A model generated the notes under the pieces. That model saw nothing but the letters and a program-made list of their open reading frames with translations, made no database searches and was not told where the DNA came from. 64,000 nt of DNA from Malania oleifera (Eukaryota > Streptophyta > Magnoliopsida > Santalales > Ximeniaceae), in NCBI RefSeq assembly GCF_029873635.1, contig NC_080418.1:151273748-151337747 (forward strand). The letters run 5' to 3'. This document shows, one piece after another, positions 45,073-58,266 of the stretch (its first letter is position 1; every line of letters begins with the position of its first letter). Both the position numbers and the translations under genes were made by a program.

Positions 45073-46101
45073 GTTCTACTGTCTCCATAAATATACATAC
45101 ACATCCCCAAAAATCCATAAAATATCATAGGGATTCCACAAACATATCCCCCAACTCAAAACACTTACCCTGATACTATAGTACCAAGGTCTCTTCTACC
45201 TTGGAGTTCACTCCACACGGTTGTCCGGGTTTCCTAAAATGTTTAAATTCTTAGGTGAGACATTTCTTAGTAAGATGGGATAGATTATCATCAGTGTATG
45301 GTAACATGAGTTCTAGTATGTTATAAACATATCCTGTAAATAATTAACTGTAACATAATTAACTGTAACTGATAAATCATGTAAATATGTACCCATACTT
45401 ATATAAGTCTGGTAAAATCATATTTTCAACATAAACTTACTCTGGCATAATAAGTTTCTATATACATGTAAATTGCCTGCTATATCTATATAATATTAAA
45501 ATTTTCCCCTTGATGGATTTAGGTAGCTGATATCATGTATTACCCCCACATAATTAGGTTGTGCAGCTCATAGGCGAAACTTAGCAATGATTGGCCTACC
45601 ACGCTAAGCCAAAAATGACTCGTCTGTAAGCACGATTGGTCACCCCAACTTAATCCGAACTACCAGAAAGGATATACTACTCTTCAATTGCTCAATCGTC
45701 TACCATACACCAACACTCTATCTGAGACGTGTGGTGGCACCAATCTAAAATAATAGCTACAGTATCGTGCTCTGAATCTAAACTAATCCATCAGGGTTCT
45801 ACTACCATACAATTCATAATATAATTGTAACATATCTCATTTTCATATTTTTGCGTAAAATCTATTATATCATAATATCTTAATAAAATATTATATCATA
45901 ATTGATCATGCCATAAAGCCAACTGAATTATCGCAGCACTAGGTTGGCAGAACTATCATGGCACTGGATCGGCTGAACAGCTGCAGCACTGGGCCGGCTG
46001 AACTATCACGGCATTGGGTCGGCTGAACTGTCACATTATACTGAACAATATCATACTTTTTGTAATGTTTATAATATTTTCTAAAAATCATTATCAAACC
46101 A
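45073..46101 (-). mobile_element. Diverged gypsy-type LTR fragment D
   Basis: Interior of an LTR related to family A, - strand sense. It holds a GGCCGGCTGAACTATCACGG tandem array (45920-46030), the hairpin module (45608-45532) and the CTTACTAAGAAATGTCTCAC block (45290-45250). Both ends are lost: LTR A1 abuts on the left and a small repeat piece on the right. Confidence 0.6.
45532..45608 (-). promoter_or_regulatory. Three-hairpin RNA module in LTR fragment D
   Basis: H1 arms CUUAGCG and UGCUAAG (45608-45580), H2 GCC-UAUG-AGC (45575-45566), H3 stem AUUAUGU/ACAUGAU with loop GGGGGUAAU (45554-45532). The H1 lower stem differs completely from A1 but still pairs. Confidence 0.5.
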
Positions 46102-46150
46102 TGTTAGCTTTACTGTAATCCCAAGAGGGGGTGAATTGGTATTTTAAATA
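46102..46150. repeat. Truncated piece of the 9.8-kb repeat end
   Basis: GTTAGCTTTACTGTAATCCC and the following GGTGAATTGGTATTT match 9799-9845 almost base for base, including a few bases before the presumed element end. Confidence 0.75.
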
Positions 46151-47044
46151 TCAGTTACTTATATAGTATCAGACCCTGATGGATCATATTCAGTCAGTAG
46201 AGCACGGTACCGTAGCTATATTCAGTTCAAAGTCCAACCACATTACTTAGATAATATGTGGTATTCAGAAGTCGATCATACCTATGTTGTAGATAGGCTC
46301 CCCTTCAGATAAGGGTTGAGGGGGCCTATCTGACTATCGGAGTTCAGTTGACTTATCCTGGTCGGCCAGCCAATGATAGGTCCTGCCTACGGGTCGCACA
46401 ACCCTGTCATGAGGGGTTAAATCATGACTTTCAGTTATCCATCTAGGGAATTTTCTTAGTTATTATATATATGTATGATCAGATTTATAGAAAATAGACA
46501 TACCTATAAATATTAGAAGTGTTATGAATATAATATTTAGAAAAATCAGTTTATGTTAAGCAACATAGGTATGATTTATATTGTAATAGGTATATAGGTT
46601 TTCTCAGATTCCGTTATTTATGGTATTTCTAAATCAGATTTTACAAGCATGTAACTCACTTGCCACACACTAGCAATAACATATTTCATCTTACTGAGCG
46701 TTGTCTCATCCCAGTGATTTAATATTTTTCAGGTGATCCAGTTAGACGAGCAGATCAGGCTTGCAGATAGAGGGGCTACAGTACTGCCCTTTCTGAGGGT
46801 GAGTATTATGGGAAGTTATTTTGTGTGTCCCTAGTTTCAGTAGGGAGTATTTTTGGAGAATAGTTGTGTATGTACAGTTGAGGATTACTCTGACACTATG
46901 GTATTGTAGTATATGTGTGGATATGTTTTTATGTATTCAACTTTTCGCTGCTTAAGTTTATGCTTAGATTTAAATTAGAAGGTATCAGAGCAGTGTGAAT
47001 TTTAGTATATATATTACAAAAAAAAAATTTAGCAGGTCGTTACA
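46151..47044 (+). mobile_element. 5' LTR of gypsy element 2, left part lost
   Basis: Ends AGCAGGTCGTTACA at 47044, followed by GTTTGTATGAGCAGG, which looks like a decayed GTTTGGTATCAGAGCAGG primer site. Carries the hairpin module (46350-46428), the block CTTACTGAGCGTTGTCTCA (46692) and an ATTTTTCAGG acceptor-like site (46724-46733). A gypsy gag-pol relic follows in the same direction. Confidence 0.75.
46350..46428 (+). promoter_or_regulatory. Three-hairpin RNA module in gypsy 2 LTR
   Basis: H1 outer arms GACUUAUC and GAUAGGUC with inner stem CUGG-UCGG-CCAG (46350-46382). H2 is GCC-UACG-GGU (46385-46394). H3 has stem GUCAUGA/UCAUGAC and a GGGGUUAAA loop (46406-46428). Relative to A1 and A2, paired bases change together in H1 and H3, and the H2 loop stays in the UNCG class. 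Confidence 0.65.
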
Positions 47045-47046
47045 GT

Positions 47047-48365
47047 TTGTATGAGCAGGTTGTGGGCTTTCACGTCTAGACCTTCTCAGAACGGGTAGAT
47101 AAAGCTACAGTGATTGAGACTAGCTTACAGAGAAGTGCCCCAGTGTAGAGCCAGAGAAAGAGGCCCATGCCTCTTGATTTTCAGGTAGGTTCCAACCAAG
47201 GACCTTGGAGGAGGCAGGATAGCAGAGGAGGTCGGAGACAAGGGATGGGAGTTCGAGTGGTACAAGGCAGACTGATGCCCCTTCTCGGTCCCAGATGTTA
47301 TAGGAAACATCCAAGAGAGAGTCGGGTCAGAGAGATGGTTTGTTATCGATGCTATCATCCTGGCCACATGGTGAGAGATTGCCGAGCATTGCTAGTAAAT
47401 GCACCTACTCCTAGACCGTACCGAGGAGGTCACCAGGAACCCCGAGGCAGTCAGCGGAGGAATACCGCCCTAGCGTGGGTCTATGCTTTAACACCAAGAG
47501 ATGCTAAGGCGGCAAGAGATTTCGTGACAAGTATTGTTCCAATTATGTCTTATAAAGCAATTGTTTTATTTGATTAAGGGGCGACTCACTCCTTTATAGT
47601 TCGGGAGTTTTCCAAGTTTTGTGGGTTAGAAACTCAGCCGTTAGATGTCAGTTTGTCAGTGGCTATGCCGACTAGGGCTGTAGGGTTATGTAAGAAGGTA
47701 CTCAGAAATTGTCCAGTTGGTATTCAGGGGAGGTCTTTACCAACTAACTTGGTGGTTTTGAATATGCATAGGTTCAAGGTAATTTTGGGAATGGACTAAC
47801 TAGTTGCCCACTATGCTAGTATCGACTGCTATCAAAGAGAGGTAGTGTTCAGACCTCTAGGAGAATAGGAGTACAAATTTGTGGGGTCATGTATGCACAC
47901 CCCACCACAGTTATTATCTGCCATTCAGGAGAGGAGATTGTTGCTAGAGGGTTGTCAGGGATATTTGGCCTCTATGAATGCAGTATCAGAAGGGGAGTCG
48001 AGGTTAGAGGATATTTCGGTGGTGAGGGAATTTCCAGATGTATTTCCCAAGGATTTTCCAGGACTACCTCATGATCGTGAGGTAGAGTTTTCTATTGATC
48101 AAGTTACGAGGACAGCGCCGATTTCTAAAGCACCGTACAGAATGACACCAGCGGAATTAAAAGAGTTGAAATAACAACTATAGGAATTGTTAGATAAGGG
48201 GTTTATTCAGCCCAATTTGTCACCCTAGTGAGCGCCGATAATATTTGTAAGGAAGAAGGATGGGTCGATGAAAATGTGCATCGACTACAGAGAAATTAAT
48301 AAAATGACTATCAAGAATAAGTACCCGCTTCCCTGCATTGATGATTTGTTTGATCAGTTATAGGG
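47047..48365 (+). pseudogene. Gypsy element 2 gag-pol relic (chromovirus-like), truncated
   Basis: From 5' to 3': gag end with zinc knuckle CYRCYHPGHMVRDC (47341-47382); protease IVLFD then a stop, then GATHSFI (47565-47600, where DSGATHSFI is usual); RT start with VVREFPDVFPKDFPGLPHDR (48020-48075), [35 protein letters not shown] and [13 protein letters not shown] (48250-48360). Stops include TAA/TAG for Gln and Trp codons (K-stop-QL-stop-ELL, SP-stop-stop-APIIF). Cut at 48365 by LTR C2, so later RT, RNase H and integrase are absent here. Confidence 0.85.
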
Positions 48366-50769
48366 TGTAAAGACCCAGAAAATTAAAATAATTAAGAAAA
48401 ATAATAAATAAAATTAATTAATTAATTTAAACTATTAATCAATTAGTTAGTTAAACATTATTAAATTGATGTATTAAATAAATAAATAAAAAGAAATAGC
48501 ATGAAAGAAATTAAAAAAAAACTAATTGAAATAAGATATATATATATATATATGTATATATATTATAATAACTTATATATATATATATAAAATATGTATA
48601 AGTTAAAGTTTTAAAATATATATATATATATGTTATAATGATAACTTCTTGAAGCAGCTTCAGGAAGAAGGAAACATTTGTTTTTTTTTACAGAGAGGCA
48701 GCGTCTGCGTCCCCTCCATATCCTCGTCCCCTCTCTCCCACTCTCCTCCATCTCGTCTTCGATATTTGGCCGATCAGAAATCTAAAAATACCATTGGGCT
48801 CTGCTCTCCGCCACCGACAGTTCTACTAGAGTGGATATGTCGTGAAAGCGGTGTAGACATATCTCCCGGGGTAAGGTCAATTCTCAAACTTACCTCAATT
48901 TCTCTTAAATTATAAGGCCAATTAACGAACAGAAATTGCTAGGACATTCATCGGGAGATTCTCTACAATCTAACCGAAGCGGGTTTTCAAAATGGAACTC
49001 TGGGGTACCAATCCTAAATCGGGGGTAAGTTTAATAATTTAGGCTTTATTGGACTATTTAGGCTATTCAGAATTTAGGGGAATTTTAGGGAAAGTTATTC
49101 TAGGGATTGTAATGAGTAACGTAGTGATGTTTGAATTTCAGGGTTTCAGGGATTTTGAACACCGTGGGGCGTAGGTTGGGGTGTTAGCGGGTTTTTTTTC
49201 AGGAACTAGGTAAGGGGGAAAATATATATTAAACCAGAATTTTATGAATTTAATGGAAAATGAATTGTGTTATAAATACGTGTATATATTTTGGTATGGG
49301 TTTAAAATACCAACCACTTAAATTATGTTTTTCCAAGTTTAGGGTTGTTTATTATATACGTATATGCCAAAATGAACTGATGAAAGTGGAAAATATTTTC
49401 AAGATAATTATATAAGAAATGAAAGGTATTTTCAGTATATAAACATTAAATGTTGGTTGGCTTATTTTACAGGCAGTGTATGAATTTTATTACTAAATTG
49501 TGTGGCATGAGTAAATGTAAGTTCTGTGCAAATATATGTTAAATGTATGAGATGCAGGTTAAGTAAGTAATGCATTGAGAATAAAATATGATATGAACTA
49601 TGCTGCTTATGTGTGTTAATACAACAATGTAAACATGTGAAAGATGTTGGGTAAATGTATGATAGCTAAAAATGTTGGGTAAAACAGCTGAAAGATGTTG
49701 GGTAAAACAGCTAAAATATGCTGGGTAAAACAATTGAAAGATGCTGGGTAAATGTATGACAGCTGAAAGATGTTGAGTAAAACAGCTGAAATATGTTGAG
49801 TAAAACAACTGAAAGATGTTGGGTAAATATATGACAACTAAAAAATGCTGGGTAAAACAGCTGAAAGATGCTAGGAAATGAAATGAAAATGGAAATGAAT
49901 GAAATGAAAATGAAATAAGAAATGTGAACAATGTAAAAAGGGAAAGAGCTATATAAAGTGAAATGAAATGAAAAGTAAAAGATGGAAACATAAATAGTTG
50001 AGAAATGCAGGATAATGGCAAATAAAATAATGTATTATGGTATTATCAGTATTTATGTTAGTAGAACATGTTACATTTGGGTGAGATAAACTCTTCGCCC
50101 GAGGACTTGCTAAGAAAGGTGAGTGCCCTGGTTGTATCAGGTGTAGCAGTAGGCTGCATAACGAGCTAAGGCAGAGGGAAACTACTTGTATGGGTAGTTT
50201 CCCTATTCTTGGGAGCCTTCGCCAGTAAACTTTTGTATAAACTGTGTGAGTACAAGATTAATTTATCACTTGAGGGCTTACTAGGTAAGGTGAGTGCTCT
50301 GGTATGCTTCTACTGTGACCTTTGGGTTGCCCAATGTATTAGAGCAAAGGGGTGCTACTTGTATGGGCGAGTAATTACCCCTATCCTTGGGTAATCTCGT
50401 GGGTTAAATCTTTTGCATATGATTAATTAGGTCCAGAAAATGATTTCAGGAATTATGTTAAAATCTAAAAATGTTAAATATTATGTAGATTATAAACTCA
50501 TGTTGGCCACACACTATTTTAATATATTGTTTCTTCCCTTACTGAGATGTGTCTCACCCGAATATGAACTAATCTTTTTCAAGACCCCCATGGGATCGAG
50601 CTTAAAGGGCACGAGGTTGTTATATCATTTTGGAATATAGTAATAGAAAGGGTATAATTTCTGATGATGCTTTTAGGAATGTATAAACTCTATGTTTTAT
50701 GTTTTATGTTTTAAGTCTCCTGAGAAATGGGTGGTTGTGAAACATACAGGTGTTTGTGAATACTGGAAG
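48366..50769 (+). mobile_element. Gypsy-type LTR C2, right end cut off
   Basis: Begins TGTAAAGACCC in the RT gene of gypsy 2 and matches LTR C (55307-57726) in the opposite direction. Contains a GTAAGGGG donor-like site after CTAG (49206), a 24-bp tandem array (49640-49875), and two related blocks with ACTTGTATGGG: GGGAAACTA/TAGTTTCCC pair across the first (50176-50203) and ATTACCC/GGGTAAT beside the second (50374-50395). CTTACTGAGATGTGTCTCACCC is at 50538. Its 3' end is missing because the - strand gypsy element begins at 50770. Confidence 0.75.
49640..49875. repeat. Tandem array, about 24-bp unit
   Basis: About nine copies of AGCTGAAAGATGTTGGGTAAAAC with variants (ATGCTGGGT, ATGTTGAGT), broken by ATGTATGACA inserts. 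Reading frames on the - strand rich in SCFTQH come from this repeat. LTR C lacks a clear counterpart, so the array expanded in this copy. Confidence 0.85.
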
Positions 50770-51251
50770 TGTAATGACCTCAAAATTATATCATTTATAT
50801 ATATATAATCATACCTATGCAGCAGAAACATAAGTCATACATCCATATACACTATACAATACCAAAATTCTATACATACAGACTATAGTAATAAAACATT
50901 TTCTTCCAGTATCATCTACCCCAAAAACACAAAACTCTATCTCAAACTCACCCTATAACCAAGGTAATCAAGAAATCTCTATTCGCGAGTCTGATCTGCT
51001 CACCTAATTGGCTCACCTGAAAAATGTTAGAAAATAGAGTGCGTAGATGCTGAGTAAGTGGAAATATGCTATTACTAGTGTGTGGTGACTAAGTTACATA
51101 TAAACTTTAAATAACATTTGAGCTGTAATAAAATGATATATCTGTAAAGCATATCTTACATTTTTCGCAGTTTAAAACATAATTGTATCATCTGAATTTT
51201 TCTACTTTTCATACTACTAGTATCATACTATATTTATCAAATATTGTAACA

Positions 51252-51269
<18 letters not shown>

Positions 51270-51294
<25 letters not shown>

Positions 51295-51462
51295 ATTGTA
51301 CTTTTATCCTTGAAACTCTGTATGTCATAATTTGACCCCTCATGACAGGGTTGTGCAGCCCGTAGGTATATATATATATATATATACATAATTGTACTTT
51401 TATCCTTGAAACTCTGTATGTCATAATTTGACCCCTCATGACAGGGTTGTGCAGCCCGTAGG
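51270..51462. repeat. Tandem duplication (96-bp period) with AT microsatellite
   Basis: CATAATTGTACTTTTATCC starts at 51291 and again at 51387, and the text through GCAGCCCGTAGG is repeated. Copies are separated by (TA)n; the left copy is preceded by a long (TA)n run (51254-51290). It doubles the H2 and H3 hairpins of the RNA module. Confidence 0.92.
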
Positions 51463-51496
51463 CGGGACTTAACCTAGTCGGCCCTCTAAGAAAGTC
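51420..51496 (-). promoter_or_regulatory. Three-hairpin RNA module in LTR A3
   Basis: H1 outer arms GACUU/AAGUC with a second stem CUUAG/CUAGG (51496-51466), H2 GCC-UACG-GGC (51463-51454), H3 stem GUCAUGA/UUAUGAC with loop GGGGUCAAA (51442-51420). H1 is weaker than in other copies. Confidence 0.5.
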
Positions 51497-51677
51497 ACTA
51501 TACTCTACACTACCTCATCCTGGCCAAACTATATACTCTCCTAGGCGCGGGACTGGCCGATACCTCGTCAAACTGGCCCCCTCAACCCAGCGAACTGGGT
51601 AGCTGCATACTCTCCGAACACAGTTAACGGTAGGCACACACTATCTGAGATATGTGGTTACATGACTCGTTCTGAGT

Positions 51678-53699
51678 TATGCTTCCAAGTGCAGAAGTGT
51701 CAAGTTGTATCAAGGATGAGTCCAGGATCGTATTCCACAGGGACCACTGAGTATCAAAGTATTAATGCAAGTTTAGTGAAATCTTGTTGCTGAAAAATGG
51801 GATTTGAAAATCTTTTTGGTCTTTTATGATTTTGAGAACAGTAAACAGAGTGGGAGATGCTTGAGTAAACTATCAAAATGAAACTGAAATTTTATCAATT
51901 TTGCAAAAATGTAAATCTAATAAAGCAACCAAATTAAACAGATTAACTGAAACAATTTACCAAATACTCAGATTACGGGTCAATGTCTGTTTGCTTCCAT
52001 CGTTTACTAAATTCTTAGGCCTTACTCCTCTTCTTGTCAATCCAATCAAGGCATTAATAAGATGATATTTTATTACTTAGCTCGAGTAAATTTGCCACAT
52101 CCAAACGGAAGAAAATATAAACTCTCATTAAGCATCAACCGAATGTCGTGTAAATTAGTTGATGAAAATCCTAGATTAAATCAAGGTTTTGATGTGCCTA
52201 ATGTCAACAACAAAACAAGAAGCAAGAGCTAGCGATTTATCAACGATGCCTTCAATTTTCGGTTTTAACCAAATAAAAGTTTAACAATGATATCATAGGA
52301 TAACCAATAAACCATGGAACGCAAACGACATCGACCCACAACCCGAATTACTGAACTTAGCCACTCATGCTTGCAATAGAAAAAAAATGGAAATCCTACG
52401 TTTAATCAAGCAAGTATCAAAACACACTAAAACTAAAGACAATAACTTTGAACACGAAATTAAAACACGCACCAATAAAAACTCAATCAAACACATACGT
52501 AGACAATAAAAACCGAACCTTTAACAAAATTATGAATGAAAAAAAATAATAATTAAATTAATACGAATAAAATTTATTGCTAAAATTACTTGAGAATTCA
52601 AATACTTAATTAAAATAAAATGCAACTAAAACAGTTTTAAAAAGAATCCAATCTTTCAATTAATAACTAAAACAATAAAAATAAACAATCTTAATAAAAA
52701 TAAGAAGAACAAGAAAAAGAAAAGAAAAGAGAGAAGAGAGTAGCTGCAACAGCAGCCTCTGCTGCTGGCCGTGAAGGTTGCTGCTGTGTCACGGAGCTGT
52801 TCTGGTATGGTTGGGGTTGTTCTCTGCTGAGACAGGGGGTGCCTGTGATGCTATGTTCAGCCATGGCTGTTGAAGTATTGTTGCCGTGGAGTAGATGATG
52901 AGAAGAGAGTAGCTGCAGCAACAGCCTTTGCTGCTGGCCATGAAGGTTGCTGCTGGTACTCACGGTAGCTGGCAAGTTGGCCTCGGGTGAAGATTTGCTA
53001 CCGTGGAGTAGATGCTTCGGACAGCAAGGGGAAGGGTAGCTGGCAGCAGGCTGGGCGGCTGAAGAGGCTATAATACCAGGGCTGGAGTTGCAGAGGTAGA
53101 CAAAGAAACAGAGGAAGAGAGAGGATGAGAATAAAGCAAGGTAAAGAGAAGGAGAAGGAGAAGGAGAAGAAGAAGAAGAAGAAGAAGAAGAAGAGAGCAG
53201 AGCAGAGGAGAGGAGAGGAGAGGAGAGCCCTCACGGGCTGCCTGCCGAACAGGGGAGAAGAGAAGGGAATTTATGGGGGGAAAGCCCTAGACTCGGATCC
53301 GTGAAGCCATGACCCGACCCGTTTGCAAAGGGTTGACCCAACTTGATTTTTTTCATTTTTTTAATTTTCTGTTCGTTGCAAATTATGCTCTTCTAGAGCC
53401 CAAATCTCACCAAACTCAAAACACAAAAGTTGTAGAGGATCCTTTCTTATTTCTTTAGAAATTTGAATTGTCTCAATCGGAGCTCGGACGGAAAAGTTAT
53501 GCACGAAATACGAACAGGTATCGGCTTTGATTCCCGAGAATTTTCCTGCGACAAAAAATTACCAAAACTTCATAAATAGTGCAATAAAGTTCAAGAATGA
53601 TGATTTTGGCATTTTATTAAAATATTGGACAATTTTGGACATTTAATTAAAAATATAAACCAAAAAGCCCGGGTTAAACGTCCAATTACGTAGTTTCGG
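51678..53699. mobile_element. Unclassified 2.0-kb insertion in LTR A3
   Basis: Interrupts the LTR. TGAGT lies on both sides (51673-51677 and 53700-53704), a possible 5-bp TSD. The left part (TCGTATTCCACAGGGACCAC) is a sequence I know from dispersed plant repeats but cannot name. Holds a 57-bp direct repeat of GAGAAGAGAGTAGCTGCA-type sequence (52733 and 52901) and a (GAA)n run (53160-53195). Reading frames at 52691-53234 are low complexity. Confidence 0.5.
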
Positions 53700-54697
53700 T
53701 GAGTAATCATTACACTCTATCTGTATTAGCAACGGTACCATGCTTTATATTTTGTATCTGTATCTGTATCTGTCTGTAATCTTTTCACAGGGATCTGATA
53801 CTATATATATACATATATACTCTTTTACTGTTCTCATCATGTTTCCAAAATAACCATAACACTATTAATTTGTACTGTAAATACTGTAATATCTGTAGCA
53901 TCTTGATGCTAATAACTGTATAATTTGTTTGTATAATCTATCTGTATACTCTGAGTGTTATGACATTTAGGAAAACACAGCTTTATATATACTTTGTATA
54001 TACTAATTTGAATAAACATATGTATACTACTATATATATCTGTCTGTGTAATCATTTGAATAAAACTGTATATGTATACGTATTCTGTCTGTATAAAATT
54101 TGTAAATATCTAACTATATCTGCATAACTTGATATACTGAAAAACTATATAAAAACTCCATATCAGACAATATCTACTCAGGTCACACATACTTTAAAAA
54201 CTCATATTCTGTATAATAACTGGTATACATGCATATATATATATATATATATATATAATTTCTGCTGTAAACAATAGTCTGGAAAAAGCGTATAATTTAT
54301 GCTGGAAACTTACTAGAATTGCCTAGCATGGCATATTTCCCTTACCTAGTTTTTGAAAAGCCTCACTGAACTCTGGCCCTACACCCGCAGGGTTCACTCA
54401 ACACCCTGAAAATGACATCCTCGAGAACGAAACATCAATATTTTCCTGCAAACAATATTTCCTATAATTGCATGAAAAGCAGATTTTGAATAAAACATCT
54501 TACCTTGAATTTGGGATGAATTCCAAACCAATTCCACCAACGATCCGCTCCGACTTCATCAGGAGCGTCGTGGTGTCTTCAAATCGTCGATCCGGCAAGA
54601 AATAGGGTCGAGATCGAAGAGAGAAGGAGAGATGGTTGTTTAGAGAGAGAGAGAAAGTCTTTTGTGCCAAAATTTTGCTAAAAATTCAGGTTTTGGC

Positions 54698-54883
54698 AAT
54701 TTATAGCCCTAGGTTCGTCGACGAGACACGTCATCTCATCGACGAGTCCTTAAGAAATTTCGTTGATGAACATCCTCCCTCGTCGATGAATTTCAAACTG
54801 CCTCAAAACTTCTCTCGGTATTTTGTTGTCGACGAAACTTGTCCTCATCGACGAGCTATTCTTGTATCCTTGTCGACGAATCC
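54698..54883 (-). promoter_or_regulatory. CGTCGACGA array and TATA box, LTR A3
   Basis: Seven copies such as TTCGTCGACGAG, TCATCGACGAG, TTCGTTGATGAA, TCGTCGATGAA and TTGTCGACGAAA (54714-54883), with one more on the far side of insert B (60070). CTATAAATTG lies next on the - strand (54697-54706). The last copy is cut by insert B. Confidence 0.6.
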
Positions 54884-55306
54884 TGTGACGCCCTGATTTT
54901 AGTACAATTTTTTTTTAATAATAAATGAATTTTCACTCGTCATCAACAACATCCATAAATCGGCCACGTCAACAACCCAACTACCATCCATACGAGCCGA
55001 CCCGCATTGGTCACCGGGTAAAAAGTCATTTTATTTATAAAACCTAACAGCGGAAGACAGTATATTTATATCATCTAGAATACAATATCCAGAGTACTAA
55101 CATACATATTTACACAATACTATCTCATACCTAAAAATGATACAACCATAGGGAATCACACCTCCCTAGTCCAAACTCACCCTGTATATCCAACTCCCTA
55201 CTATCATGGAGCTCTATCACCCAGTCGGTCTTTGTTCCCTGAAAAATTTAGATAAATTGTGTAAGACACATCTCAGTAAGAAGGAATAAATTATTTACAG
55301 TGTGTG

Positions 55307-57726
55307 TGTAACGCCCCAAACCCTTCAACCCGGGTCCGGTGCGTTATACCTAATAAAATCCTTGATATTCCATAATTAAACCATACATACGCAGCGAAAA
55401 ACACAACTATGAACCTCAATCATACAAATAATACTAGAGTTTCCTAGTTCTATCCATAGACCATAATATCCTTCAACACCTGCATTTCCATAATTACATA
55501 TATCTCTTAAACATTTCAATATGTTCACAAACATTCTTTTCTCCACATACTTAAAACATAAGGAAGTGAAACATAAACATTTACATTCCCCAAAACTAAC
55601 ATAGGAATATACCATTTTCTTTATACAATCCTCAAAAGGCTAAAAACCCTCGAGCTCTCAAAGCTCAATCTTGAGGAAATCCTGAAAAAAGATAAATTCA
55701 TATTTGTGTGAGACACATCTCAGTAAGGGAAAAAATAATATATTAAACACAACATGTGGCTAACATGAGGTATATAGATATCATTTTAAATATAATTGCA
55801 AATCATTATCATAACATTAAAACTATTTTCTAAACCTAAACAATCACATGCAAAGATTTACCCACGAGATTACCCAAGGATAGGGGTGATTACCCGCCCA
55901 TACAAGTGGCATCCCTCTGCTCTGATACTTAGGTAACCCTAAGGTCACAATTAAAACATATTAGAGCACTCACCTTACTTAGTAAGCCCTCAAGTGTAAG
56001 ATTAATCTAGTACTCACATAGTTCAACAATAGTTTACCGGCAAAGGCCATAAGGATAGGGAAATCTACCTGCCCATACAAGTAAGTTCCCTCTGCCCTAA
56101 TACGTTATGCGGCTACTACCACATCTGTAGCTACTAGTGCACTCACCTTACTCAGCAAGCCCTCAGGTGAAAGGTACGCCTCGCCCAATCATAACATGTT
56201 CTACGTACATACATATTTCTAATATCATAATACACCATTTTTTCTATCATTATTCAATCATTCACATCCTTTCATGTTCATAACTTAACATTTCACTGTG
56301 TTTCACTTTAAGTGACTCTTTCCCATTTGTATCATTCACGTTTCACATTTCATTTCATTGCATTGTCATTCCATTGTCATTTCATTGCATAACCTTTTCA
56401 TTTCATTCCTTCATACTACAGCTGTTCTTTAGCCATCGTTTGTTAGTCCACATAGAAATGCGCTAGAATCTGCTAACATGACTGTCTTTTAGTTGTCTTA
56501 CGTTTACATGGTTGCATTTAACATACACACGCAACATTGTCCATATCACATTTTATTCATAATGTCTTACTTACTTAGCCTGCATCTCATACATTTAACA
56601 TATATTTGCACAAAATCTCATGTCACACAATTTAGCAGTAAAATTCATACATTGTCTGTAAAATAAGTCAATCAACATTTAACGTTTATATACTGAAAAT
56701 ACCTTTCATTTCTTACATAATTATCCTGAAAATATTTTTCCACTTTCATCAGTTCATTTTCGCATATACATATCTAATAAATAACTCTAAACTCGGAAAA
56801 ATATAATTTAAACAGTTGGCATTTTACCCATACCGAAACATATACACGTATATATAACACAATTTATTTTTCCATTAAATTCATAAAAATTTTGGTTTAA
56901 TATATATTTTTCCCCTTATCTAATTTCTTGAACTACGCCAACAGGGACTCCGAAAAATACCTGCAGCGCTCACCCGGACCCTGAATCAAAAATTCTAGTT
57001 CCATTAAATTAATCCTAAATAAAATACTATTTAAATATTTCCTAGGGCCATAATTCCCAAATAAATAATAATACCCACAAATATAACCATTTTTCCAAAT
57101 TTCTCAAATCCCACTCTCGCTTTGGAGTGGGACCTAGAAAACCCCAATTCAAAATTTACCTATGCCAAAATGACAACAACCGTGTTTAGGCCCAATCGTC
57201 GATTTAACCGCATATTTACAAAAAAATTAGGAATATAGGGAAAAATTACCTTTCCTCAGGAGCAGTGCCAAAGTCGTTTCCACGACAAATCTGCTCCAGT
57301 AGAAATGTCGGTAGTGGAACCAGGAATCCAATGGCACCTTCCGTTTCCTGATCCGCCGCAAACTTATCGAGAAATTGAGAGAAGGAGAGAGACGGAGACG
57401 GAGATGGCTGGCGCAGGAAAAACTCAGAGGGGGGGGGGGTTGGCTTTTGCTTCCGGAAGTTTATCTTTAAACATATATATATTTTAGACTTTAACTATTA
57501 CATATTATATATATATATATATATATCTTTTTTCAATTAATTTTTTTCAATTTTTTTTTATTTCTTTCATACTATTTATTTTTATTTATGTATTTAATAC
57601 ATTAATTTAATAATGTTTAACTAATTAATTGATTAATAATTTTAATTAATTAATTAACTTTATTTATTATTTTATTTATTTATTTTCCTAATTATTTTAA
57701 TCATTTTAATTTTTAGGGTCTTTACA
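55307..57726 (-). mobile_element. Solo LTR C, 2420 bp
   Basis: Ends TGTAACGCCCC and GGGTCTTTACA, with a perfect 5-bp TSD GTGTG (55302-55306 and 57727-57731). Matches LTR C2 (48366-50769) in reverse, including the two CCCATACAAGT blocks near 55897 and 56073. An uninterrupted solo LTR, the youngest layer of this nest. Confidence 0.88.
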
Positions 57727-58266
57727 GTGTGGCCATATGAGTTCAGTTATAACATGCTTTACTTTTCAAAATCACATTTCACCTGAGAAAATATACTGGC
57801 AAATATATTCTCATAGTCATATAGATATACAACACGAGCTTTTACAAGCTTTAAAAATCATTTCTTAAAATCAATCATTCCAACACATTTTTACCTACGA
57901 AGTTCCTGAGAATAGGGAAGATTACTCGCTCTTACAGGTAGCTTCCCTTTGCCCTAACATATTATGCCGCCGGGTATGGCCACATCTGATAACTATCAGA
58001 GCACTCACCTTACTCAGTAAGCCCTTAGGCGGAGAGTTTCACTTCGTCTCAATTATTTATGTCATTAACTCACACAGTTCATTTCTCATATTTAACATTC
58101 TTTATTTTTCAATTTCCATTCTTTCTTTCATTTATCATTTTAGCCAATTTTATCATTCTTTCACTTTCCGTTTTCATTTTACTTTCCAGCTCATGAATAT
58201 CCTTGGTATCAAATACCAACATCGCGTCTGTAACTCATGGCCACCTTGAGGATCTTTCTATCCACG

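Noticed and set aside
46980-46995. GGTATCAGAGCAGTG as a tRNA-iMet primer site
   Set aside because: It is upstream of the LTR end GGTCGTTACA at 47044; the better-placed, decayed site is GTTTGTATGAGCAGG just after the LTR.
49539-50021. 160-codon minus-strand frame rich in Phe, Ser and Cys
   Set aside because: Most of it is the translation of the 24-bp array in LTR C2 and of adjacent simple GAAATGAAAATG-like sequence.
52691-53234. Two minus-strand frames rich in Gln/Leu/Ser and Phe/Ser
   Set aside because: Low-complexity CTG/GAA-type repeats within an insertion; no domain or family features.
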